Assembly (NCBI RefSeq): GCF_030345795.1
Contig: NZ_JAUALB010000001.1
Span: forward strand, 248,001-312,000
Source: Micromonospora sp. WMMA1363
GTDB taxonomy: Bacteria; Actinomycetota; Actinomycetes; Mycobacteriales; Micromonosporaceae
Direction of reading: 5' to 3'
DNA length: 64,000 bases
Positions 32,566-40,059 of this stretch are shown piece after piece; within the stretch, counting starts at the first letter, position 1; each line of letters starts with the position of its first letter. Position numbers and translations under genes: made by a program. Below the pieces are notes generated by a model, which saw only the letters and a list, made by a program, of their open reading frames with translations, did not search any database and was not told the DNA's origin.

Positions 32566-34191
32566 ATGAAGGGCGATGGTGCTGGCGTGGCGTCGGGGAC
32601 CGGTGGCCGGGTTGTCATGTTGGTCGACAACGGTGTGCACGGCGACTCGCGGGTGCAGAAGGCGGCCCGATCGGCGGCAGAGGCCGGGTGGGAGGTGATC
32701 TTGCTGGGTCGTTCGCCCGGCGGACCGGCGCAGAGCTGGCGGCTCGGTGGGGCCGAGGTGCGCCTGATTCCCATGTCGGATCCGCTCCATCGCCGGCGGC
32801 ACGAGTTCCGGCGGGCCTGGCTGCGCTGGCCCCTGGCATACCCGCCGAACGGCATCGCCGCGCATCGGCAGCAGAGCGTGAAGGCTTGGCGGGCGGACCT
32901 TGCGGTCCGCGCCGCGCAGCTTGCCGTGGCCAACCAGGCAACGCCCCGGCTGGAGCTGCGCCGCCGGGCGTTGCGTGCCGAGGAGATGATCGCCCGGGTG
33001 GCCGGCAAGTGGGTGTCGGCCCGCCACTGGATGCTGACCCAGGCCCGTCGCCGGCGGCGCCTGCGCAACCCGTGGGACCGCGCGTACACGACGTTCTGGC
33101 AGGTGGTCAAAGGGGGTGGCGCCTGGCGGAAGCTGGAGCCCGGTCTGTGGGACTGGGAGCTTGCGTTCGGCCCGGTGCTCGATGATCTACGCCCTGACCT
33201 GATCCACGCCAACGACTTCCGGATGCTGGGCGTCGCCGCCCGCGTGAAGATCCGCGCCGCCGCGCGTGGCCACGAGATCAAGGTCGTGTGGGACGCCCAC
33301 GAGTTCCTGCCGGGCCTGCGGCCCCGGCAGGACAACGCCCGCTGGCTGCCTGCCAACCGGGCGCACGAGCGGGAGTACGCGACGGTCGCCGACGCGGTGG
33401 TCACGGTCTCGGAGGCGCTGGCCGACCTGCTCGTGCGGGAGCACGGGCTAACCGAGCGTCCTGCGGTGGTGATGAACGCGCCCAGTATGGGCGATGCTCA
33501 CCTGGGAGATGTGGGTCATGTTCCGGACTTGCGTTCGCTCTGCGGGATCGGCAGCGGCACGCCGTTGCTGGCCTACTCCGGTGGCATCGCCCCGGTGCGG
33601 GGGGTGGACGTCATGGTCGACGGGTTGTCTCAGCTTCCGGGGGTGCACATCGCCCTGGTCTCCCTGCCGCCGGGGCAGTCCTCGACGCCGTCGATCGACG
33701 GGCTGCTGGCCCGGGCTGTGAGGCTCGGTGTCGCTGACCGGGTGCACGTCCTGCCGTACGTGCCGTACGACCAGGTCGCGCGGTTCCTGTCGGCTGGGGA
33801 CGCTGCGGTGAGTCCGCTGATTCACCTGCCCAACCACGAGATCGCATTGAGTAACAAGTTCTTTGAGTATTCGCACGCTCGGCTGCCGATCGTGGTCAGC
33901 GACGTGAAGACGATGGCCGAGATGGTACGGACCACGGGCCAGGGTGAGGTGTTCCGGGCCAAGGACGTGGACGACTACGTCCGGGCGGTCCGTGCGGTGC
34001 TCGCCGACCCGGAGCGTTACCGGGCGGCCTACGACCGCCCGGGCCTGCTGCAGAGCTGGACGTGGGAGGCGCAGGCCGCGGTGCTGGACGCCGTCTACCA
34101 CCGGCTGCTGCCGATGCGTCCTCCCACGCCAGGCAGGGCGGGCGAGCCCGCTCTGGGCGATCCACGGTCCGCGCTCGCGGTGGACACGTGA
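32566..34191 (+). CDS. GT4-like glycosyltransferase (paralogue B)
   Basis: 541 residues, the same architecture as the preceding gene: MLVDNGVHGDSRVQKAARSA, an arginine-rich insert, DLIHANDFRMLGVAAR, VWDAHEFLPG, ADAVVTVSEALADLL, LAYSGGIAPVRGVDVM, NHEIALSNKFFEYSHARLP. The two genes are a tandem duplication, and a 143-bp segment near the 3' end (33865-34007) is identical to 32126-32268. Its last bases overlap the GTG of the following small gene (GTGA), which indicates coupled translation. The predicted role is glycosyl transfer at the cytoplasmic membrane face in building the exported glycan. Confidence 0.83.
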   Translation: MKGDGAGVASGTGGRVVMLVDNGVHGDSRVQKAARSAAEAGWEVILLGRSPGGPAQSWRLGGAEVRLIPMSDPLHRRRHEFRRAWLRWPLAYPPNGIAAHRQQSVKAWRADLAVRAAQLAVANQATPRLELRRRALRAEEMIARVAGKWVSARHWMLTQARRRRRLRNPWDRAYTTFWQVVKGGGAWRKLEPGLWDWELAFGPVLDDLRPDLIHANDFRMLGVAARVKIRAAARGHEIKVVWDAHEFLPGLRPRQDNARWLPANRAHEREYATVADAVVTVSEALADLLVREHGLTERPAVVMNAPSMGDAHLGDVGHVPDLRSLCGIGSGTPLLAYSGGIAPVRGVDVMVDGLSQLPGVHIALVSLPPGQSSTPSIDGLLARAVRLGVADRVHVLPYVPYDQVARFLSAGDAAVSPLIHLPNHEIALSNKFFEYSHARLPIVVSDVKTMAEMVRTTGQGEVFRAKDVDDYVRAVRAVLADPERYRAAYDRPGLLQSWTWEAQAAVLDAVYHRLLPMRPPTPGRAGEPALGDPRSALAVDT

Positions 34192-34583
34192 CCTGGTGGG
34201 TTCCGGCGTGGCAACTGCGACTACTGCCGGAACCGGTGCCGGCCGTCCGGCTCATCGGCGGCGATGCGACCGGCGATACCGTCTCGGTGGTTCCGGATGC
34301 CACGGGCGCGACCGTGCGGGCCCGGATTCCGTTGGACCGGTTGCCGGACGGCGCCGGCCCGGTTGGCGAGCTGCGCACCATCCGGGCGCACGCGGACGCG
34401 TCCGGCGCCACCGGCGTGGCTGCGCTGCGCGGTGCCCCGCGGGCGGTGCTGCGCCGGGGCGCCCGGCTGCACCTCCTGACCACCACCGACCACAAGGGCC
34501 AGCTTGTCATCGCCGTAGCACCCGTCACGCCGCGCCGGTTGATGGCCGGCCTGCGGCGCAGGCTTCCACTAGGAGGAAAGTAG
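34188..34583 (+). CDS. Hypothetical 131-residue protein of the polysaccharide operon
   Basis: The GTG overlaps the stop of the glycosyltransferase gene by three bases, and the dehydrogenase gene starts six bases after its stop, so it is fixed inside the operon. The sequence begins TWWVPAWQLRLLPEPVP and is rich in short strands (VSVVPDATGATVRARIPL, ARLHLLTTTDHKGQLVIAV). It ends in a basic helix, RRLMAGLRRRLPLGGK. No signal peptide or membrane helix is present. It looks like a small beta-sandwich with a basic tail. I do not recognise a family; a role as accessory to the glycosyltransferase is only contextual. Confidence 0.65.
   Translation: MTWWVPAWQLRLLPEPVPAVRLIGGDATGDTVSVVPDATGATVRARIPLDRLPDGAGPVGELRTIRAHADASGATGVAALRGAPRAVLRRGARLHLLTTTDHKGQLVIAVAPVTPRRLMAGLRRRLPLGGK
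34571..34576 (+). promoter_or_regulatory. Strong Shine-Dalgarno of the nucleotide-sugar dehydrogenase gene
   Basis: AGGAGG, 12 bases before the ATG at 34589 and inside the preceding coding sequence. It decides the start of the dehydrogenase gene, which otherwise has an open frame upstream. Confidence 0.7.
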
Positions 34584-34588
34584 TAGTC

Positions 34589-35872
34589 ATGAACATCTGC
34601 GTCGTAGCGCTCGGGAAGATCGGGCTGCCGCTGGCCGTGCAGTTCGCGACGAAGGGGCACCGGGTGCTCGGTGCCGACGTGTCCGAGCGGGTCGTCAACC
34701 TGGTCAACAACGGGGCGGTGCCGTTCCCGGGCGAGGCCGACCTGGACGACAAGCTCAAGGAGGTTGTCGCCGCCGGTCTGCTGTCGGCCACCACCGACAC
34801 CGCCGCGGCGGTCGCCGAGTCCGAGGCCGTCGTGGTCGTCGTTCCGCTGTTCGTCGACGCCGAAGGCGTGCCGGACTTCGGGTGGATGGACGACGCGACC
34901 CGGGCGATCGCGCGCGGGCTCAAGCCGGGCACGCTGGTCAGCTACGAGACCACGCTGCCGGTGGGTACCACCCGCAACCGCTGGGCGCCGATGCTCCAGG
35001 AGGGCTCTGGCCTGACCGCCGGCACGGAGTTCCACCTGGTCTTCAGCCCTGAGCGGGTGCTCACCGGCCGGGTCTTCGCCGATCTGCGCTGCTACCCGAA
35101 GTTGGTCGGCGGCATCGACGAGGCCTCCGCCGCGCACGGCGTGGAGTTCTACCAGTCCGTGCTCGACTTCGACGAGCGCCCCGACCTGGCCCGCCCGAAC
35201 GGCGTGTGGGACCTCGGCTCCGCCGAGGCCTCCGAGCTGGCCAAGCTCGCCGAGACCACGTACCGGGACGTCAACATTGGTCTCGCCAACCAGTTCGCCC
35301 GGTTCGCCGACAGCGTCGGGGTGGACGTCCTCAAGGTCATTGAGGCGTGCAACACCCAGCCGTACAGCCACATCCACACCCCGGGCATCGCCGTCGGCGG
35401 GCACTGCATCCCGATCTACCCGCGGATGTATCTGTGGAACGACCCGGCGGCCACGGTGGTCCGCTCGGCTCGGGAGGCGAACGCGATGATGCCGCAGTAC
35501 GCCGTCGACCTGCTCGCCGCCGCATACGGCGAACTGGCCGACGCCGAGGTGTTGGTGCTGGGCGCCAGCTACCGGGGCGGGGTCAAGGAGTCGGCGTTCT
35601 CCGGCGTCTTCCCGATCGTGGAGGCGTTGCGCGCCCGCGGTGCCAAGCCGTACGTGTCGGACCCGATGTACACCTCGGAGGAACTGGCCGCGCACGGCCT
35701 GCCGCCGCACGAGGGTCAGGAGGTCACGGCTGCGGTGATCCAGGCTGACCACGCCGAGTACCGCACCCTGGCCGCGAGCGACCTGCCGTCGGTGCGGGTG
35801 CTGGTGGACGGCAGGCGGGTCACCGACCCGGCCCGCTGGGCGGACGTCCGTCGCGTCGTCATCGGCGGCTGA
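34589..35872 (+). CDS. UDP-sugar 6-dehydrogenase (WbpA/WecC-like)
   Basis: 427 residues. The N-terminal NAD-binding domain is ICVVALGKIGLPLAVQFA. ETTLPVGTTRN and FHLVFSPERVLTGRV follow, then the central helix LAETTYRDVNIGLANQFA. The catalytic cysteine is in AVGGHCIPIYP (about residue 273), and the C-terminal UDP-binding domain contains LGASYRGGVKESAFSG. It oxidises the C6 alcohol of UDP-GlcNAc or UDP-ManNAc to a carboxylate with two NAD. The family covers WbpA, WecC and similar enzymes; the WbpB/E/D set nearby favours the WbpA role, i.e. the first step toward UDP-ManNAc3NAcA. It is the last gene of its operon, followed by a perfect palindromic terminator. Confidence 0.87.
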   Translation: MNICVVALGKIGLPLAVQFATKGHRVLGADVSERVVNLVNNGAVPFPGEADLDDKLKEVVAAGLLSATTDTAAAVAESEAVVVVVPLFVDAEGVPDFGWMDDATRAIARGLKPGTLVSYETTLPVGTTRNRWAPMLQEGSGLTAGTEFHLVFSPERVLTGRVFADLRCYPKLVGGIDEASAAHGVEFYQSVLDFDERPDLARPNGVWDLGSAEASELAKLAETTYRDVNIGLANQFARFADSVGVDVLKVIEACNTQPYSHIHTPGIAVGGHCIPIYPRMYLWNDPAATVVRSAREANAMMPQYAVDLLAAAYGELADAEVLVLGASYRGGVKESAFSGVFPIVEALRARGAKPYVSDPMYTSEELAAHGLPPHEGQEVTAAVIQADHAEYRTLAASDLPSVRVLVDGRRVTDPARWADVRRVVIGG

Positions 35873-35886
35873 CCCGGCTCACCCAC

Positions 35887-35924
35887 GCGACCGGGCCCCG
35901 ACCGTACGGTCGGGGCCCGGTCGC
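35887..35924. terminator. Bidirectional terminator: perfect 38-bp palindrome
   Basis: Left arm GCGACCGGGCCCCGACCGT and right arm ACGGTCGGGGCCCGGTCGC are exact reverse complements with no spacer. It lies between convergent stop codons (35872 and 35933), the expected place for a shared terminator. There is no U-tract, as is common in GC-rich actinobacteria. Confidence 0.85.
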
Positions 35925-35932
35925 GTCTCGCC

Positions 35933-36481
35933 TCAGCCCTCGGCGAGCCCCGGCGGCGGGTTGTCCACGTCGCGGGAGATCACCTCGCCCTTGGCGTCGA
36001 CCCAGCCCCTGGGGCGGGCGGGGTTCCCGGCCACCAGCTGGTACGGCTCGACATCCTTGGTCACCACCGACCCAGCGGCGATCATGGCGTACTCGCCGAC
36101 CTCGATCCCGCACACCAGAGTGGCGTTGGCGCCGATGGAGGCGCCCCGGCGGACCAGCGTCGGGGTGATGGTCCAGTCCGGGTTCTGCGCGCGGGGCCGG
36201 AAGTCGTTGGTGAAGACCGCGCACGGGCCGACGAAGACCTCGTCCTCGATCGTCACACCCTGGTACACCGAGACGTTGTTCTGGATCTTCACCAGGTCGC
36301 CGACGGTGACCCCGGCGTCGACGTACACGTTGCGGCCGATGACGCAGCCCGCGCCCACCATTGCGGTGGACCGGATGTGGGCCAGGTGCCAGACCTTCGT
36401 GCCGTCGCCGACCTGGGCGCCGGACTCCACGTCGGCGCTGGGGTGGACGAAGACCGGCGGCCGGTTGTTGGTGTCAGTCAT
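35933..36481 (-). CDS. wbpD: Left-handed beta-helix N-acetyltransferase (WbpD-like)
   Basis: 182 residues from ATG at 36481, the length of WbpD-type enzymes. An ATG four codons upstream is also possible. The chain is a hexapeptide-repeat beta-helix: VFVHPSADVESGAQVGDGTK, WHLAHIRSTAMVGAGC, IGRNVYVDAGVTVGD, NNVSVYQGVTIED, then FTNDFRPRAQ and VTKDVEPYQLVAGNPARPRG. WbpD acetylates the 3-amino group of UDP-GlcNAc3NA. Together with the aminotransferase, dehydrogenases and epimerase this completes the UDP-ManNAc3NAcA set. It is transcribed toward the dehydrogenase gene and ends at the shared palindromic terminator. Confidence 0.85.
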   Translation of the reverse strand: MTDTNNRPPVFVHPSADVESGAQVGDGTKVWHLAHIRSTAMVGAGCVIGRNVYVDAGVTVGDLVKIQNNVSVYQGVTIEDEVFVGPCAVFTNDFRPRAQNPDWTITPTLVRRGASIGANATLVCGIEVGEYAMIAAGSVVTKDVEPYQLVAGNPARPRGWVDAKGEVISRDVDNPPPGLAEG

Positions 36482-36842
36482 GTCAACTCGCATCGGTCGG
36501 AGGACGCGGCGTCGCGCCGCTCGGGGAATCGCCCGGAACCACCAGCCGCGGCCGTCGGAGCGCCGCCAACCGGCACCGCCCGCAACGTCGCCGTCCGGGC
36601 GGACGGACTCGGCGTAGCATAGCGATCCGCTCAGCCGAGCAGCGCCGCGACCGCGTCGTCGGCCGGGTCGGCGGCCGGCAGCGTTGCCGCGGCCACCACC
36701 GCCGGCACCGGCAGCGGTCCGGACAGGTGAACGAGGCCGTCCTCGTGGTCCGGGGACGGCGCCGGCGAAGGGCCGCCCCTCCCGCTTGTCGCCGCCGTCT
36801 GTCACCATTCGTGGTCGGCGACGCTGACGATTGGGGGCCCGG
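36482..36842. other. Intergenic region between wbpD-like gene and two-component system
   Basis: 361 bases. The only coding-like signal is a small minus-strand frame at 36631-36808 (listed). The 36482-36630 part, upstream of the acetyltransferase gene, shows no clear promoter. Confidence 0.4.
36631..36808 (-). pseudogene. Possible 58-residue acidic small protein, frameshifted
   Basis: From ATG at 36808 the first ten codons (MVTDGGDKRE) lead into a GGGG run. Dropping one G there gives a continuous frame GGPSPAPSPDHEDGLVHLSG followed by PLPVPAVVAAATLPAADP and ending DDAVAALLG at a TGA (36633-36631). As written, the two halves are out of frame. The acidic, alanine-rich C-terminal half has natural-looking codon use. 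No family is recognised. It is divergent from the response regulator gene. Confidence 0.3.
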
Positions 36843-37499
36843 GTGCGCATCCTGCTGGTCGAGGACGACCGCCGGGTGGCTGCCGCGCTCTCCGCCGCGC
36901 TCACCCGGCGGGGGTACGAGGTGGAACACGCCGCGACGGTCGCTGCCGCGCTCTCCGCCGCCCCGTGCGACCTGGTTCTGCTCGATCTCACCCTGCCCGA
37001 CGGCGACGGCACCGACCTCTGCCGAAAGCTGCGCCACCGCAGCAGTCAGCTCGGGATCATCGCCGTGACCGCCCGGGGCGAGGAGCGGGACCGGGTGCTC
37101 GGGCTGCGGCTCGGCGCCGACGACTACGTGGTCAAGCCGTTCTCGATGGTGGAGCTCCAGGCCCGGATCGAGGCCGTGCTGCGCCGCGCCGCGCATGCCG
37201 CGCCAAAGCGAAACCTGATCGAGGTGGGGTCGGTCCGGATCGACGTGGCGGCCCGGACGGTGCACGTCGACGACCGCGACGTGGCGCTGACCCGCAAGGA
37301 GTTCGACGTGCTGCTCTCCCTGGCCCGGCAGCCCGGCGTGGCGGTGCCCCGCGACCGGATCCTGCTCGACGCCTGGGGCACCACCTGGGCCGACCGGCAC
37401 ACGGTCGAGGTGCACGTGGGGTCGCTGCGCGGCAAGCTCGGCGATCCCCGCCTGGTGGAGACCGTGCGCGGGGTCGGCTACCGGCTGCGCGGCGGGTGA
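36843..37499 (+). CDS. OmpR-family response regulator
   Basis: 218 residues from GTG at 36843. The receiver domain has ILLVEDDRR (acidic pocket), the phosphoacceptor in LVLLDLTLPDGDG (aspartate about 48), a conserved threonine in IAVTARGEERD and lysine in YVVKPFS (about 98). The C-terminal winged helix carries LTRKEFDVLLSLARQPG, DAWGTTWADRHTVEVHVGSLRGKLG (quoted in part) and VETVRGVGYRL. It is six bases upstream of its kinase gene and forms an operon with it. Target genes are unknown. The adjacent convergent TAXI lipoprotein gene may be part of the same sensing unit. Confidence 0.92.
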   Translation: MRILLVEDDRRVAAALSAALTRRGYEVEHAATVAAALSAAPCDLVLLDLTLPDGDGTDLCRKLRHRSSQLGIIAVTARGEERDRVLGLRLGADDYVVKPFSMVELQARIEAVLRRAAHAAPKRNLIEVGSVRIDVAARTVHVDDRDVALTRKEFDVLLSLARQPGVAVPRDRILLDAWGTTWADRHTVEVHVGSLRGKLGDPRLVETVRGVGYRLRGG

Positions 37500-37505
37500 G
37501 CGACG

Positions 37506-38942
37506 GTGCGACGCCGGCTGGTCATCAGCTACCTGCTGCTCATGGTGCTGGTCCTGATCGCGTTGGAGACGCCACTGGCGGCGACCCTGGCCAGCCGGGA
37601 GACCGAGCGGGTCCGCGCCGACCGGCTCGCCGACGCCACCCGCTTCGCCTCGCTGGCCGGTCCGGCGCTGCGCGGCGGCATCCCCGGCCCGCTCGACAAC
37701 GAGCTGGACAGCTACGACGAGTTGTACGGGATCGGCGCGGCCGTCGTCGACCGGGACCGCCGTACCATCGTGGCGTCGGCCAGCTGGCGGCCCGCACCGG
37801 GCACCCGGGCGGCCCTCGACGTGGCGCTTTCCGGACAACAGGCCAGCGGGCCGGATTCGGTGTGGCCGTGGGTGGACGGGCCGATCGTGGTCGCGGTGCC
37901 GATCAACGACGGCGGTGAGGTGCTCGGCGCGGTGGTCACCACCACCTCCGCCGCGTCGGTCCGGCGGGTCGTCACCGCCTGGTGGCTGCTGCTCGCCAGC
38001 ACCGGCCTGCTCGCGGTGCTGGCCTGCGTGCTCACCGCGTTCGGGCTGGCCGGGTGGGTCCTGCGCCCGGTCACCGAGCTGGACGCGGTGACCCACGAGA
38101 TCGCCGAGGGGGATCGGGGCGCCCGGGTGCAGCACCGGCCCGGCCCGCCGGAGCTGCGCCGGCTCGCGACGAGCTTCAACCACATGGCCGACGCGGTCTC
38201 GGACGTGATGGACCGGCAACGGGCGTTCGTCGCGCACGCCAGCCACCAACTCCGCAACCCGTTGACGGCGCTACGGCTGCGGGTGGAGGAGCTGGGACCC
38301 ACCCTCACGGACGCGCAGGGGCAGGCCGAGCACCAGCTCGCGCTGGAGGAGACCGACCGGCTGGCCCTCGTCCTGGACGCGTTGCTCACCCTGGCCCGCG
38401 CCGAGCGGACGGAGAACCTGCGGGTCACCGTCGACGCGGCGGCGATCGCCGCCAGCCGGGTCGCGGCGTGGGCGCCACTTGCCCGCCGCCGGTCGGTCAC
38501 CCTGCGCCTCGCCACCGGCGACGCCCCGGCGTACGCCCGGACCGTGCCGACCGCCGTCGACCAGGCACTCGACGCGCTCGTCGACAACGCGGTGAAGTTC
38601 AGTGGTGCCGGGAGCGAGGTCACGGTGGCGGTCCGGACCCATGAGGGCGGGACAACCCTGGAGGTACGCGACACCGGTCCGGGCATGACGGCCAGCCAGC
38701 TCGGCCAGGCGACCGAGCGGTTCTGGCGGGCACCAGAGGTGCAGAACGTCGACGGTGCGGGGCTCGGGCTGACCATCGTCGCGGTTCTCGTCGACGCCTC
38801 CGGCGGACGGCTCACCATGCGCCCGAACTCGCCGTGCGGCCTGACCGCCACCCTGTGGTTCCCGGCGCCCGCCGAGCTGCCCGCCGAATCCGACCAGCCT
38901 GGTCAGCCCACTGGCTCCGTCGCCACCGGCGAAGGACGGTGA
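37506..38942 (+). CDS. Membrane sensor histidine kinase
   Basis: 478 residues. TM1 is RLVISYLLLMVLVLIALETPL (about 4-24). An extracytoplasmic sensor of about 130 residues follows, then TM2 (WWLLLASTGLLAVLACVLTA, about 159-178), HAMP (GWVLRPVTELDAVTHEIAEG), HisKA with the phosphorylated histidine in HASHQLRNPLTALRL (about 246), and HATPase_c with DNAVKFSGAGSEV, DTGPGM and GAGLGLTIV. It should phosphorylate the regulator encoded just upstream. Sensor ligand unknown. The neighbouring gene, convergent across a 40-base gap, encodes a TAXI-type binding protein, a plausible ligand-binding partner. Confidence 0.92.
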   Translation: MRRRLVISYLLLMVLVLIALETPLAATLASRETERVRADRLADATRFASLAGPALRGGIPGPLDNELDSYDELYGIGAAVVDRDRRTIVASASWRPAPGTRAALDVALSGQQASGPDSVWPWVDGPIVVAVPINDGGEVLGAVVTTTSAASVRRVVTAWWLLLASTGLLAVLACVLTAFGLAGWVLRPVTELDAVTHEIAEGDRGARVQHRPGPPELRRLATSFNHMADAVSDVMDRQRAFVAHASHQLRNPLTALRLRVEELGPTLTDAQGQAEHQLALEETDRLALVLDALLTLARAERTENLRVTVDAAAIAASRVAAWAPLARRRSVTLRLATGDAPAYARTVPTAVDQALDALVDNAVKFSGAGSEVTVAVRTHEGGTTLEVRDTGPGMTASQLGQATERFWRAPEVQNVDGAGLGLTIVAVLVDASGGRLTMRPNSPCGLTATLWFPAPAELPAESDQPGQPTGSVATGEGR

Positions 38943-38982
38943 GCGGGTCCTCCGCTGCCCGCAGGCGTCTGCGGGATCTCGC

Positions 38983-39948
38983 TCACGGCTTCGCGGCGCG
39001 GTACCAGGTGATGGCGCCCGGATGCAGGGGCAGGGGCGCGGTGGTGATGGCCGAGCGGGGGCTCATCCGGCCGGCCGCCGGGTGGGCCGCGGCCAGTTCC
39101 TTCCGCCGCTCCATGAGCAGCCGGGTCACCTCCCGGACCAGCCGCTCCGGCAGGTCCGCGCGGACGATCAGGAAGTTCGGGTTGGCCACCGTGGCGACCG
39201 GGTCCACCCCGTACACCGAGCGCGGGATGTCCCGGGAGACGTAGACCTCGGGGTGCTGCGCGCGCAGCGGCTCGGTCCAGGTGCCCAGGTCGACGACCCG
39301 GATGTGCCGGTCCCTAGCCAGCTCGGTGACCGCGCGGACCGGTAGGCCACCGGAGAAGAAGAACGCGTCGATGCGGCCCTCGCGTAGTGCGGCGACGGAG
39401 TCGTCCAGGCCCAGCCGGTTTCGGCGGACGCCGTCGCCGCCGAGTCGCGCCACGTCGAGCAGGCGGGACGCGGTGATCTCGGTCCCGGAGCCCGGGGCGC
39501 CCACCGACACCCGCTTTCCTCGCAGGTCGGCCAGGGTGTGAACCTCCCCGGCCGCGGTGCTGACGAGGTGCAGCAGGTCGTCGTAGACGCGGGCGACCGC
39601 GGCCACCGACGGGTCCACGCCCGGGGCGGCGGGCAGCACGTCGGCCTGGGTGAAGCCCAGCTCGGCCGCGCCGGCGCCGACGAGCCGTACGTTCTCCGCC
39701 GACGCGGCGGTCACCACGACGCTGGCCTGCACGTTTGGCAGCTCCCGGTTGAGGACGGCGGCCAGCGACTGCCCGAAGGCGTGGTAGACCGCGGTGGGGC
39801 TGCCGGTGGCGATGCGGATCTGTACCGGCGCGCGGATGTCCTCCCGGCACGCGGTGAGGCTCGGCAGCACCGTGAGGAGCAGGGCGACGAGTACCGCTGG
39901 TGTGGGACGCGAGCCCCACGCGGGCCGGACAGGTTTCACAGGTTGCAC
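38983..39948 (-). CDS. TAXI-family solute-binding lipoprotein
   Basis: 321 residues. The signal peptide ends in the lipobox LTAC (cysteine about 34). The mature protein shows the TAXI pattern IRIATGSPTAVYHAFGQSLA, VVVTAASAENVRLVGAGAAELGF, LRGKRVSVGAPGSGTE and AFFFSGGLPVRAV. TAXI proteins normally feed TRAP transporters for dicarboxylates or similar anions, but no TRAP permease gene is present in this window. It ends 40 bases from the histidine kinase gene on the opposite strand, so a sensory role with that kinase is plausible (inference). Confidence 0.85.
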   Translation of the reverse strand: MQPVKPVRPAWGSRPTPAVLVALLLTVLPSLTACREDIRAPVQIRIATGSPTAVYHAFGQSLAAVLNRELPNVQASVVVTAASAENVRLVGAGAAELGFTQADVLPAAPGVDPSVAAVARVYDDLLHLVSTAAGEVHTLADLRGKRVSVGAPGSGTEITASRLLDVARLGGDGVRRNRLGLDDSVAALREGRIDAFFFSGGLPVRAVTELARDRHIRVVDLGTWTEPLRAQHPEVYVSRDIPRSVYGVDPVATVANPNFLIVRADLPERLVREVTRLLMERRKELAAAHPAAGRMSPRSAITTAPLPLHPGAITWYRAAKP

Positions 39949-40059
39949 TCTGCGGCCCGAGGGCCGCTGGCCGCAACTGTCACCCGGCGGCGGTGGGATC
40001 CTGCCGGCGGTCAGGCCCAGCCGGCCGCGGTACGTCGTCGTTCCGGGGCGTCGCGGCGA

